Assembly: GCA_030428695.1 (NCBI GenBank) | Contig: JAUIEM010000174.1 | Location: 1-19,391, forward strand | DNA: 19,391 nt | Source of the DNA: a bacterium | Lineage (GTDB): Bacteria; Planctomycetota; J058; JAJDCP01 | Direction: 5' to 3' | In this document: in pieces, positions 5,999 to 14,213 of the stretch | Position numbering within the stretch: the first letter of the stretch is position 1 | Layout: each line of letters opens with the position of its first letter | Notes under the pieces: generated by a model | The model's database searches: none | Seen by the model: only the letters and a program-made list of their open reading frames with translations | Told to the model about the DNA's origin: nothing | Made by a program: the position numbers and the translations under genes

Positions 5999-8900
5999 GC
6001 GACCAGCGGGAGTTCTACCCGATCTTCTTTCACGATGAGGGCGGGCGCGAGGAACCCCTGCGCAACTGCTTCATCTACTTCGACATCCTCGACGAGCAGG
6101 GCGTGTTCGAGCCCTTCCTCGGCTTCCGCACCGACGACCAGGGCACGACCGAGTGCGAGGACCCCGACGCGATCGAGACCCTGGTCTTCGGCCAGACCTA
6201 CAACGTCTACTTCGACGACAAGCCCGTCGACCCGACGAACATCCGCGAGAGCGAGTGCCAGCTCGTCAAGGTGATGGGCCGCCGCATCCGCCTGCGCCGG
6301 CCGCTGGTCTGCCACGTCGCCTTCGAGTACCTCGACTGGCTGGCCGGCCGCGAGCCGGGGCTGCGGGTGATCACCGACAAGGCCTGCGTCGCGCCGGGCG
6401 AGACGCTGAACGTGTCGGTGCGCTCCTTCGGTCCGCTCAAGGCGCCGCCCGAGGTGCTGGTGCGCATCGAGACCGGCACCGGCGCCGGCACACCGATCGC
6501 GATGACCGGGAACGGCGACGGCACCGAGTTCGTCGGCCAGTACGTGTACAACGGCACGTTGTGCGGCCTGCGCGAGCTGCGCGCCCACGGCGAGGAGAAG
6601 AGCGGGGCGATGGCCGAGGGGAACGGGCGCTTCCTCGTGTCCCGCAAGCCGCGTCGCGACCCGTGGTCGCAGCCGAGCTGGCCGAAGGCGGGCCTGCCGC
6701 GGCCGGTCTGGAAGCCGCTGCCGGCGGGGGTGCGGGTCGAGCTGTACGACTTCGAGGAGGGCTCGAAGGAAGACCGCGTGCTCGCCTGGACGCGCACCCG
6801 TGAGGACGGCTCGGCGACGATCATATGCCGGAACCCGAACCGGCTCGAAGAGGAGCCCGACCTCTACTTCCGGGTCGTGCGCGAGAACGTCGAGCATCCG
6901 GTGCAGCGGCAGCTCCCGCCGCTGTTCACGACCCGCTGGGTGTACTCGGCCGACGGCCAGCCGGGCTACTACGAAGACTTCACCGAGCACCTGCTCGGCT
7001 CCCGTGAGAAGCCGCTGCGCTTCCGCATCGGGCTGTTCTTCGAGCTGAAGTTCCGGGCGCAGGGTGCGTTCCTGCCCGAGGGCCTGCTCGTCGAGGTCGA
7101 GGCGGAAGGGGAGGAGGGCGACGACGTCGACATCGCCTGCTTCACCTTCGACGACACCGAGAAGGAGCTGGTCCGCGACGACCAGTTCAGCCTCGGGCCC
7201 GGCGGCAGCATGCGGCTCCTGATGATCGACCACCGCGACACCCAGAAGACGACGATCTCCTTCGCCCTGCGCAGCGAGCTGCACGACCCGGCGAACAAGA
7301 CCCTCAGCCTCGAGGCCCTCGACGGGGGCAGCTGGGAGCTCAGCCGCGACCCGAGCCTGACCCTCGGCGAGCTGATCGGCGGCTCGCCCCTGCGCTGGGT
7401 GTTCGACATCGAGCGCGACCCGAAGCGGCTGCTGTCCGCGGGCGGCGGGCTGCCCTCGTGGGTGTGGACCGAGTCGCGCGAGATCGACGTGCCCGACCAG
7501 GGCTTCACCGAGGTCGTCGAGGCGCTGCAGCTGGTGCGCCAGTTCAACCGCGTGCTGCACCACCTCAGCCAGGGCGCTTTCCGCGGCTCGGAAGCCTACA
7601 GCATGCGGCTGTACGAGGCGCCGGGGCCGGCCGACACCCAGCCGATCCGCTTCGACCCGACCGAGGGGCTGCCGGTGCCAAAGTCCTTCCTGGACGACCG
7701 CCGGCACCTGCTGATCGGCTACGGCGCGACGGTCGCGGCCAACCTGCTCGAGAAGGTCTTCGCCGAGCGCTTCTACACGCCGACCGTGCCCGGGTTGTCC
7801 GCGACCGGGGTGCCGCAGCGCATCGATCCCCTGGCGGCGAGCGGCGAGGAGGAGGGCTTCTTCTTCGGCATCGGGCTGTTCTTCGCCCTGCTCGCCTGCG
7901 ATGGGCCGGCGTTCGCGCCCTTCCGCAGCCAGGACTGGGCGGTCGGGCGGCGGGTGTCCGCCGACCGGCTCAGTAACCTGGTCCCGCTGGTCGGCGGCGA
8001 GCAGAGCCCCGACCAGAGCAGCCCGGGCGAGCGCTGCCCGGCGGCGGTGGCGAACGCGCTGTGGGCGCTGTGGACCGGGCCGCTCGGCGGGCCGGACACC
8101 GTCCCGCGCAGCGCGGTGTCGGGGATCGGCGGGCCGCGCGCCGACGACCCGGCCGAGCTCGCGGCCTTCCAGCGGCAGTTCGAGGGCTTCCGCAAGCACC
8201 TCTACGATCCGATCGCGCGCTGCTTCGGAGGCTCGACCCGCAAGCTGCTCGCCGACCAGGTGTCGATCCGCGGGCTGATGGAGCGGGTCCTCGAGAGCCT
8301 GCCGGCGGCGGGGCGTCCCAAGGTCAAGCAGGTCTTCCAGCACCACGGCATCGGTCAGGAGGGGCAGGTCGGCGCCTGGCTCGTGCTCGAGGAGGAGGAG
8401 GACGGGAAGTTCTACCCGCTGCCGGACGGCACCCGCGTGTACCCGATCGACATCCGCGGCCAGAAGCCCGTCAAGCTGCCGGGCGGCGGAGAGATCTCCG
8501 GGGGCCGCGGGCAGGTCAAGGTGTCGTTGCCGGCGCCGGACCCCGACCCGGACGTGCAGAAGCCGCATCTCGCCTTCCTCGCCGAGACCCCGGAAGGCGA
8601 CAGCTTCACGACCGCGGGCCAGTTCACCAAGGACGGCCTGTCCGGCGACATCCCCGACTACGCCGGCGCCCGCATCGGCGAGCCGAACGACCCCTTCCAC
8701 TTCCGCTTCAGCCTCGAGCTCGAGCTGCACCTCAAGCTCCTGCATCTCGAGCCCCGCGGCGAGAACGCCAAGGCCCTCGGCCGCGGCACCCGCGTCGAGC
8801 TGTGGGCCGAGGACGCGGAGGACGCGATGGTGGTCTACGGTCGCATCACCGACGACGAGGGCAACGTCAAGCTGCGGGTCGCGCGCAAGAAGCTGCCGAG

Positions 8901-9396
8901 CGACGCGCTGTTCCTGCGCGTCCCCAGCCTCGACTGGGACAGCAAGGGTCGCACCCGCTTCTGGACGCAAGGTGCGGGAGAGAAGCCCGTGCCGACCCGG
9001 ATCCGCTTCGCCGAGGGCGTCGGCAGCCTGCTCGAGCCCAAGGAGCTGTGGGTCGGGCCCTGGCTGTCCTTCGCGGTGCGCTTCCTGTGGCGGGACGGCA
9101 CCGAGACCGAGCCGATCGAGAGCGGGCTGGACATCGAGGTCTTCGGCGACGACGACACCGAGCCCCTGCTGGTCGGGCTGACCGGGCGGCGCGGGGTGTA
9201 CCGCGGGAGCGTCGATGTCGACGACCGCGAGGTGATGTACTTCTGCCTGCCCGATCTGCCCGAAGAGGTCGGGCGCGAGCGCTATCTGACCCTCGGGACG
9301 ACGGCCGAGAACGGGCTGAGCGGGACGTACAGCCCCGAAGAGCACGGGCCAGTCTACGGCACGCGCACGCAGCCGATCACGTTCGTGATCGGATAG
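5995..9396 (+). CDS. Large multi-beta-domain protein with a central pseudo-metallopeptidase-like region
   Basis: 1133 residues, GTG start with GAGG six bases upstream, no signal peptide or membrane helix, ending TAG. Transthyretin-like or carboxypeptidase-regulatory-like units recur, each with a strand, an acidic turn, a DDEG/REDG turn and a strand. They lie near residues 15-80 (NCFIYFDILDEQGVFEPFLG), 245-305 (GVRVELYDFEEGSKEDRVLA), 925-975 (GTRVELWAEDAEDAMVVYG) and 1045-1085 (DIEVFGDDDTEPLL). An Ig/macroglobulin-like unit at ~125-205 begins CVAPGETLNVSV. The central ~510-780 region has the order of landmarks I associate with M36/fungalysin-like peptidases: a helix at 571-588 (HLLIGYGATVAANLLEKV) where HEYGH would be, EEEGFFFGIGLFFALL at 618-633 where the EGF-Dy glutamate helix would be, QDWAVGRR at 646-653, and AAVANALWALW at 683-693. 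No HExxH is present. The fold proposal is inference; the missing zinc motif is seen directly. Possible roles are a scaffold or a secreted-system cargo. It stands alone, with its own promoter. Confidence 0.88.
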   Translation: MSDQREFYPIFFHDEGGREEPLRNCFIYFDILDEQGVFEPFLGFRTDDQGTTECEDPDAIETLVFGQTYNVYFDDKPVDPTNIRESECQLVKVMGRRIRLRRPLVCHVAFEYLDWLAGREPGLRVITDKACVAPGETLNVSVRSFGPLKAPPEVLVRIETGTGAGTPIAMTGNGDGTEFVGQYVYNGTLCGLRELRAHGEEKSGAMAEGNGRFLVSRKPRRDPWSQPSWPKAGLPRPVWKPLPAGVRVELYDFEEGSKEDRVLAWTRTREDGSATIICRNPNRLEEEPDLYFRVVRENVEHPVQRQLPPLFTTRWVYSADGQPGYYEDFTEHLLGSREKPLRFRIGLFFELKFRAQGAFLPEGLLVEVEAEGEEGDDVDIACFTFDDTEKELVRDDQFSLGPGGSMRLLMIDHRDTQKTTISFALRSELHDPANKTLSLEALDGGSWELSRDPSLTLGELIGGSPLRWVFDIERDPKRLLSAGGGLPSWVWTESREIDVPDQGFTEVVEALQLVRQFNRVLHHLSQGAFRGSEAYSMRLYEAPGPADTQPIRFDPTEGLPVPKSFLDDRRHLLIGYGATVAANLLEKVFAERFYTPTVPGLSATGVPQRIDPLAASGEEEGFFFGIGLFFALLACDGPAFAPFRSQDWAVGRRVSADRLSNLVPLVGGEQSPDQSSPGERCPAAVANALWALWTGPLGGPDTVPRSAVSGIGGPRADDPAELAAFQRQFEGFRKHLYDPIARCFGGSTRKLLADQVSIRGLMERVLESLPAAGRPKVKQVFQHHGIGQEGQVGAWLVLEEEEDGKFYPLPDGTRVYPIDIRGQKPVKLPGGGEISGGRGQVKVSLPAPDPDPDVQKPHLAFLAETPEGDSFTTAGQFTKDGLSGDIPDYAGARIGEPNDPFHFRFSLELELHLKLLHLEPRGENAKALGRGTRVELWAEDAEDAMVVYGRITDDEGNVKLRVARKKLPSDALFLRVPSLDWDSKGRTRFWTQGAGEKPVPTRIRFAEGVGSLLEPKELWVGPWLSFAVRFLWRDGTETEPIESGLDIEVFGDDDTEPLLVGLTGRRGVYRGSVDVDDREVMYFCLPDLPEEVGRERYLTLGTTAENGLSGTYSPEEHGPVYGTRTQPITFVIG

Positions 9397-9417
9397 TCTG
9401 ACCGGGCGGAGCAGGGG

Positions 9418-9438
9418 CCTCGCGGAGGGCCCGCGAGG
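9418..9438. terminator. Possible bidirectional hairpin terminator
   Basis: CCTCGCG (9418-9424) and CGCGAGG (9432-9438) form a seven-pair GC stem around a seven-base loop. It lies between the stop at 9396 and the convergent small gene ending at 9455. There is no T run on either strand, so any termination would depend on the stem or on Rho. Confidence 0.45.
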
Positions 9439-9454
9439 GAGGAGGGGCTCTTGG

Positions 9455-9562
9455 CTAGCGCTTGCGGGCCTTCTCGATCTCTTCCCGCAGCCGCTGCTTC
9501 TTGCGCTCTTTGTAGGCCTTGCCGCGCTTCCGTTTGATCCGCTTCCGTTTCTGCTGACTCAC
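9455..9562 (-). CDS. 35-residue highly basic small protein
   Basis: GTG start (9560-9562) with AGGAG at 9569-9573, six bases upstream, and a strong promoter 50-80 bases upstream (9613-9640). The product starts MSQQKRKRIKRKRGKAYKER and ends KKQRLREEIEKARKR, so more than half of its residues are Lys or Arg. It has a basic N-terminal tail and then a predicted amphipathic helix with EE/E spacing. It resembles in style tiny ribosome-associated or nucleic-acid-binding proteins (bTHX and AURKAIP1/COX24-like families), but its sequence does not match those I remember. The frame extends upstream to a TTG at 9640, but that would place the promoter inside the gene, so the GTG is preferred. It is divergent from the fatty acid transporter operon. 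Confidence 0.7.
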   Translation of the reverse strand: MSQQKRKRIKRKRGKAYKERKKQRLREEIEKARKR

Positions 9563-9612
9563 GCTCTTCTCCTGGTCTTCCCTTCGGGCGCCCCCGCGGC
9601 GGCCGACGCCTG

Positions 9613-9640
9613 AGTATACCCGGTCCCCCGAGCCGATCAA
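9613..9640 (-). promoter_or_regulatory. Promoter of the small basic protein gene
   Basis: On the minus strand, TTGATC (-35, 9635-9640), 16 bases, TATACT (-10, 9613-9618; 5/6 to consensus). Transcription would start near 9606, leaving ~43 bases of leader with AGGAG. Its -35 lies 43 bases from the -35 of the divergent operon promoter, so the two could share a regulator. Confidence 0.7.
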
Positions 9641-9683
9641 GCCCGCGGCGGCGCTTCCCGATGCCGACGCGAGCGCCGGAGAG

Positions 9684-9712
9684 TTGACAGCTCGTGCCGG
9701 CCCCGCGACAAT
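9684..9712 (+). promoter_or_regulatory. Strong sigma70 promoter of the transporter-VWA-sensor operon
   Basis: A perfect TTGACA (9684-9689), 17 bases, GACAAT (9707-9712; 4/6). Transcription would start near 9719, just ahead of GGAAGGAG (9728-9735) and the ATG at 9742. It excludes the alternative upstream start at 9694, which would sit inside the promoter. Confidence 0.75.
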
Positions 9713-9727
9713 CGGCGCAAACGTCCG

Positions 9728-9735
9728 GGAAGGAG
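9728..9735 (+). promoter_or_regulatory. Ribosome binding site deciding the transporter start
   Basis: GGAAGGAG, six bases before the ATG at 9742. It is the best Shine-Dalgarno sequence in the window and selects this start over the in-frame codon at 9694. Confidence 0.85.
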
Positions 9736-9741
9736 CCTGGC

Positions 9742-11259
9742 ATGGGGAAACTGGGGGAGCTCGCGAGCCGCATCGCCGAACGCTGGATCCCCCATCCCTT
9801 CGTGTTCGCGATCCTGCTGTCCGCCGTCGCCTTCCTGCTCGGCATCCTGCTCGGCGGCGCGACCCCCTTCGAGATGCTCGGCCACTGGTACGGCGGCGAC
9901 GATCCGACCGCCTTCGGCACGAAGAACCCCGGCTTCTTCAGCTTCCTCGCCTTCGCGATGCAGATGTGCCTGATCCTGATCAGCGGCTTCGCCCTCGCGC
10001 ATACCAAGGCGGTGCGCGGGCTGATCGAGAAGATCGCGGCCTGGCCGCGCGGAACGGCCTCGGCGGCGATGTTGACCGGCTTCGTCGCGGCGGCGGCGGC
10101 GCTGCTCAACTGGGGCCTGGGGCTGATCGTCGGCGCGCTGCTCGCGCGGGAGATCGGGCGGACGGCGCGGCGCGACGGGCGGCGCATCTGCTACCCGCTG
10201 GTCGTCGCGGCCGGCTACCTCGGGCTCGCGATCTGGCACGGAGGCTTCTCCGGCTCGGCGCCGCTCAAGGCGACGACCGACCTCGAGCGCTTCCTGCGCC
10301 CCGAGACCCGCATCGCCCTCGCCCAGGAGAGCGGCGTGCTCGACGCCGAGAGCCTGCTGCGCATGACCGAGCTCGAGGCGCTGCTCGCCGCGGGCCAGCG
10401 CCTCGGCGCGGTCGAGCAGAGCGAGCTGCGGCGCCTGCGCGAGGCCCTCGCCGAGGTCTCGCTGCCCCTCGAGCGCACGCTCGGCAGCCCCCTGAACCTC
10501 GTCGTCACCGGGCTGCTGCTGCTGCTGCTGCCGCTCATGGTCGCGGGGTTGGCGCCCCGCGACCCGGACAGGGCAGCCTGCGCCCTGCCCGAGCCGGCGC
10601 CGCCGGAGCCCGAACCGGTCCGGGCGCCGGGGCTGGCGGGCTGGCTGGAGAACAGCTACGAGCTCAGCGCGCTGATCGCGATCCTCGGCGTGGCGGCGCT
10701 GGTCGTCTACTTCCGGGCCAACGGCCTGAGCATGCTCGACCCGAACGCGGTGATCCTGCTCTTCCTGTTCCTCGGCCTGCTCCTGCACGGGCGGCCGCGG
10801 CGCTTCGTCGCGGCGGTCGAGAAGGGTGCGGCGAGCTGCGGCGGAATCATGCTGCAATTCCCGTTCTACGCCGGCATCATGGCGATGTTGAAGGGCTCGG
10901 GGGCGGGCGCCGCCCTCGCCTCGGGCATCGTGCGGCTGAGCGGCGAGAGCGGAGCGGGTTACCTGCTGACGACCTTCTTCGGCGCCGGTCTGCTCAACGT
11001 GTTCGTGCCGTCCGGAGGGGGACAGTGGGCGATCCAGGCGGACCTCGCGGTGTCCGGCGCGCTCGAGCTCGGGGTCGATCCCGGCCGGGCGGTGATGGCG
11101 GTCGCCTACGGCGATCAGTGGACGAACCTGCTGCAGCCGTTCTGGGCGCTTCCCCTGCTCGGGCTGACGGGGCTGAAAGCACGCCAGATTTTCGGATACA
11201 CTGTGGTCGTGGCGGTCCTCGCGGTTCCGTTGTACGCGCTCCCTCTCCTGTTGCTGTGA
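9742..11259 (+). CDS. atoE: Short-chain fatty acid transporter (AtoE family)
   Basis: 505-residue polytopic inner-membrane protein that should import short-chain fatty acids such as acetoacetate or butyrate. Family hallmarks are the N-terminus ERWIPHPFVFAILLSAVAFLLG, WHGGFSGSAPLKATT, CGGIMLQFPFYAGIMAMLKGSG, and FVPSGGGQWAIQA at 421-432. It is about 65 residues longer than E. coli AtoE. The excess is largely a charged helical insertion at about 180-240 (DLERFLRPETR to LREALAEVS), between the GSAPLKATT loop and LPLERTLGSPLN. A Pro/Glu-rich loop (PEPAPPEPEPVRAP) follows the next membrane segment. The start is fixed by GGAAGGAG and the promoter just upstream. It is first in a five-gene run, and the next gene begins four bases after its stop. 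Usual partners such as acyl-CoA transferase genes are absent here, so the true substrate could be another small carboxylate. Substrate is inferred from family only. Confidence 0.92.
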   Translation: MGKLGELASRIAERWIPHPFVFAILLSAVAFLLGILLGGATPFEMLGHWYGGDDPTAFGTKNPGFFSFLAFAMQMCLILISGFALAHTKAVRGLIEKIAAWPRGTASAAMLTGFVAAAAALLNWGLGLIVGALLAREIGRTARRDGRRICYPLVVAAGYLGLAIWHGGFSGSAPLKATTDLERFLRPETRIALAQESGVLDAESLLRMTELEALLAAGQRLGAVEQSELRRLREALAEVSLPLERTLGSPLNLVVTGLLLLLLPLMVAGLAPRDPDRAACALPEPAPPEPEPVRAPGLAGWLENSYELSALIAILGVAALVVYFRANGLSMLDPNAVILLFLFLGLLLHGRPRRFVAAVEKGAASCGGIMLQFPFYAGIMAMLKGSGAGAALASGIVRLSGESGAGYLLTTFFGAGLLNVFVPSGGGQWAIQADLAVSGALELGVDPGRAVMAVAYGDQWTNLLQPFWALPLLGLTGLKARQIFGYTVVVAVLAVPLYALPLLLL

Positions 11260-11263
11260 CGCT

Positions 11264-13744
11264 ATGAGAAACTCCCCGGCCTTGCTGCTCGCCCTCACCC
11301 TGACCGCCTTCGGGCAGGTCGCGATCGATGTCAGCGTGCCGTTCGGCAGCGACAGTCCGCCGGTCGCGCTCGTCCGCAACAAGCGCTGGTTCTCGCTCAA
11401 CGTGCAGGTCGAGAACAAGGGCGCCGCGGTCGCCGCCCACGTCGAGGTCGTGCGTGTCGACCGCATCGGCTCGCCGGTCGACGACCTGGTCTACCGCCAG
11501 CCGCTCGACCTGCCCAAGGGGGCCCGCAAGCGGCAGGAGGTGTTCGTCCTCGAGCAGGGGCCGCGCTCGGGCACCTCGATCGACTCCTACCTGGTGCGGG
11601 TCGTCGCCGACGGTGATGAGCTCGCCTCGCAGCTGGTCGGGCGGGACACACTGAAGTCGCACTTCGTCGTCTTCGAGGTGACCCGGTCGGGCACCAAGTC
11701 GATGCTGCGCAACGCGATCTCGGCCCTCGCCATCCCCGACCGCTTCCACCCGCTCAAGGTGCGGGACGGCGACCTGACCGCCGAAGAGCTGCCGACCCGG
11801 GTCGAGGGCTACCAGGCCATCGACGCCCTGATCCTCCACGACCCCGACCTCAGCAAGGCCTCGCCCTACGCCCTCGAGGCGATCAGCCAGTGGGTCGCGG
11901 GGGGAGGCCAGCTCCTGATCACGGGGCGCCTCGACCTCAACCAGCTCACCGACACCGCCCTCGGGCCCCTGCTTCCGGCCCGCTCGCTCGGGCAGACCGA
12001 GCTCGATCTGCGGCCGCTGCTCCAGCTCAGCGGCAACATCAATCCGCCGGCCGCGGTCGAGGGACAGGACCTCGAGCGGGTGTGGGGCTGGACCTTTCCC
12101 GACCAGATCGAGGCGAGCCAGCCCCTGATCTGCCAGGGAGTCTACGGGCGCGGGCGCGTCGTGCAGCTCGCCTTCAGCCCCGCCGAGGTCCACCAGCCGG
12201 CCGATGACGAGCTGTTCCGCGCGCTGTTTCTCGGGCGCCGGGCGGGTCTGTTCGAGGATCCCTTCTCGCGCTGGGACCAGCTCGACGACCGTGCGAAGTT
12301 CGAGCAGGGGCTCCTGACCTCGCTGTCGGACGTGTCCGAGCTGCAGCCGCCGAACGTCGGCATGCTGCTCCTGCTGCTCGTCTTCTACGTGCTCGCCGCC
12401 AGCCTCGGCAACTACCTGCTGCTGCGCCTGCTGAAGCGGCGCGAGCTGTCGATCCTGACGACGCCGCTGATCGCCCTGAGCTTCGGTATGCTGTTCTACG
12501 GCATCGGCTACTTCTACAAGGGCATCAACTCCTTCCGGCTCGAGTACACCGTGTTCCGGGCCGGGGTGGACGGCCGCGGCGAGCTCGAGTCCCACGTCAG
12601 CCTGTTCAGCGCCTCGAAGACCACGCTCGACCTCGACACCGCCTCGCGCTATCAGTTCGCCCCCTTCCTGGAGTCGCGCCAGATCTCCGCGGGCGCCCAG
12701 CGTCAGAGCTGCGCGATCGACTTCGGGGCGGGCGGAAGCCTGCGCGGGGTCGACTTCGACCAGTGGTCGCTGCGCTACTTCGCCGGCCGCAAGAGCTACG
12801 ACTACAAGGTCCTGCAGACCGGTCTGAAGATCGTGCCCGACCGCACGGGCAAGATCAGCCTGCTCAGCGGCCACCTCACCAACCTCAGCGACTCGCCGAT
12901 GCGCGCGGGCTGGCTGCTGGTCGGGGGGCGGGTCTACCCGGTGCCGGCGATCGGGGCCGGCAAGACGGTGAGCGTCGACCCCGGCGGCCAGGGCATCCAC
13001 GGCAGCGAGATGGACGGGCGCTGGATGATCCAGACCGGTCGGCTGTCCGGCCACCTGTTCGGGCGGCAGCTGTCGAGCAACTCGCTGCAGAGCTACTACA
13101 GCGACATGATCTACGGCGAGGGCTACAGCTTCTGCCACGCCCTGTGGTCGCAGCTGCCGACCCAGGCCGACCCAGGGCACCTGCCGGCGCTGTACATCAC
13201 CAGCTTCGAAGGGAATCTGCCGCACGGCGAGCCCGGCTTCGGCGACTTCGAGCAGCGCGCGGCCCGCACGCTGCTGATGCAGGATGTCCAGATCGCGCAG
13301 AGCTCCGCGGTGCAGAATTTCATCGCCACGCCGCGCGTGCGTATGACCAAGGACATGAGCACGCAGATGACGACCCTCGGCGAGCTGTCGACCTCGGCCG
13401 ACTACTACCTGAGCCCCCACGGAGAGTTCATCCTCACCGAAGACGACGCGCCGCTGATCCTCGAGTTCGAGACCTGCCTCGCGCCGAGCGGGATGCGCGA
13501 GCTGCAGCTGCGCCTCGACGTGCCGGAGCGGGGGGAGCACGTCCAGGTCGAGCTCTACAACTGGCAGAAGGGGCGCGCAGACCGCTCGACCAGCATCCAG
13601 TCCGACCGGGCGCGGTTCCTGCTGCCGAATCCCGAGCTCTACGTCTCACCGGTCAACGGCCGCGTCGGCTTCATGATCACGAACACCAAGCCCGAAGAGG
13701 GCGAGATCCGGCTGCGCGGCGTCGGCCTGCAGGTGCTGCCGTGA
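11264..13744 (+). CDS. Secreted/membrane protein with signal peptide, GATase-like domain and two TM helices
   Basis: 826 residues. The N-terminus RNSPALLLALTLTAFGQ is a signal peptide. Ig-like strands span about 25-125. Residues ~145-215 end in the pattern DALILHDPDLSKASPYALEA then ISQWVAGGGQLLITG, as in glutamine-amidotransferase-like (DUF4159/DUF4350-style) envelope proteins, with no obvious catalytic Cys/His pair. Two membrane helices lie near 366-387 (LLLLLVFYVLAASLGNYLLL) and 398-418 (LSILTTPLIALSFGMLFYG). Residues 420-826 form a long beta-rich domain, probably on the same side as the N-terminus, with a discoidin/jelly-roll-like final 130 residues. Such proteins often sit near MoxR/Bat-type VWA genes in Planctomycetes, which fits the downstream VWA gene. 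The ATG lies four bases after the transporter stop with no clear Shine-Dalgarno sequence, so expression is probably coupled. Function unknown. Confidence 0.88.
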   Translation: MRNSPALLLALTLTAFGQVAIDVSVPFGSDSPPVALVRNKRWFSLNVQVENKGAAVAAHVEVVRVDRIGSPVDDLVYRQPLDLPKGARKRQEVFVLEQGPRSGTSIDSYLVRVVADGDELASQLVGRDTLKSHFVVFEVTRSGTKSMLRNAISALAIPDRFHPLKVRDGDLTAEELPTRVEGYQAIDALILHDPDLSKASPYALEAISQWVAGGGQLLITGRLDLNQLTDTALGPLLPARSLGQTELDLRPLLQLSGNINPPAAVEGQDLERVWGWTFPDQIEASQPLICQGVYGRGRVVQLAFSPAEVHQPADDELFRALFLGRRAGLFEDPFSRWDQLDDRAKFEQGLLTSLSDVSELQPPNVGMLLLLLVFYVLAASLGNYLLLRLLKRRELSILTTPLIALSFGMLFYGIGYFYKGINSFRLEYTVFRAGVDGRGELESHVSLFSASKTTLDLDTASRYQFAPFLESRQISAGAQRQSCAIDFGAGGSLRGVDFDQWSLRYFAGRKSYDYKVLQTGLKIVPDRTGKISLLSGHLTNLSDSPMRAGWLLVGGRVYPVPAIGAGKTVSVDPGGQGIHGSEMDGRWMIQTGRLSGHLFGRQLSSNSLQSYYSDMIYGEGYSFCHALWSQLPTQADPGHLPALYITSFEGNLPHGEPGFGDFEQRAARTLLMQDVQIAQSSAVQNFIATPRVRMTKDMSTQMTTLGELSTSADYYLSPHGEFILTEDDAPLILEFETCLAPSGMRELQLRLDVPERGEHVQVELYNWQKGRADRSTSIQSDRARFLLPNPELYVSPVNGRVGFMITNTKPEEGEIRLRGVGLQVLP

Positions 13745-13754
13745 GGCGCCGGGC

Positions 13755-14213
13755 ATGACGGAACCGCGGCCGCAGGCGGTGGACGGCGAGGTCTGGCCGG
13801 GGCGCACGACCGTGCGGGTGCGCTACGGCGAGACCGACCAGATGGGCGTCGTCCATCACAAGGTCTACCTCGACTACTTCGAGCGCGGCCGCACCGAGAT
13901 GTTGCGCGCCCACGGCCTGCCCTACGCGGAGCTCGAGCGGGGCGGGCACCTGCTGCCGGTCGCCGAGGCCCAGATCAAGTACCGCTCCCCGGCCCGCTAT
14001 GACGACCTGCTCGAGGTGCAGACCCGGGTGCTGCGCGTGCGGGGAGCGGATCTCCAGCTCGGCTACCGGATCGTGCGGCCGGAGGACGGCCGGGTGCTCG
14101 CGCTCGGCTCGACCACGCTGGCCTGTATCGACCGGGACGGGCGTGTACGGCGCCTGCCAGCCGAGCTGCGCGCACTTCTCAACGAGCTCGCGGACGCGAG
14201 AAAGGGGGCATGA
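13755..14213 (+). CDS. Acyl-CoA thioesterase, YbgC/4HBT hot-dog family
   Basis: 152-residue cytosolic single hot-dog domain, the usual length. The family signature VRYGETDQMGVVHHKVYLDYFERGR is plain. The catalytic Asp should be D28 in ETDQMG, followed by the H34/H35 pair. Later strands ADLQLGYRIVRPEDGRVLALGSTTLACID are typical. It should hydrolyse small or aromatic acyl-CoA thioesters, or acyl-ACP as in the Tol-Pal YbgC. It starts ten bases after the previous stop, with GAGG overlapping that stop (13743-13746), and its own TGA overlaps the next ATG (ATGA). In an operon led by a short-chain acid transporter, acyl-CoA hydrolysis is a natural metabolic partner; YbgC-type genes are also tied to the envelope in Proteobacteria, but tol and pal are not in view. 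Confidence 0.93.
   Translation: MTEPRPQAVDGEVWPGRTTVRVRYGETDQMGVVHHKVYLDYFERGRTEMLRAHGLPYAELERGGHLLPVAEAQIKYRSPARYDDLLEVQTRVLRVRGADLQLGYRIVRPEDGRVLALGSTTLACIDRDGRVRRLPAELRALLNELADARKGA

Noticed and set aside
5737..9345. 1202-codon minus-strand open frame
   Set aside because: Antisense shadow of the 1133-residue protein; its translation is a Leu/Arg/Ala/Glu-rich string without domain patterns, while the plus frame has a promoter, ribosome site and beta-domain motifs.
9563..9640. TTG-initiated 61-residue version of the basic small protein
   Set aside because: Its first codons would contain the gene's own -35/-10, and the internal GTG has AGGAG at ideal spacing.
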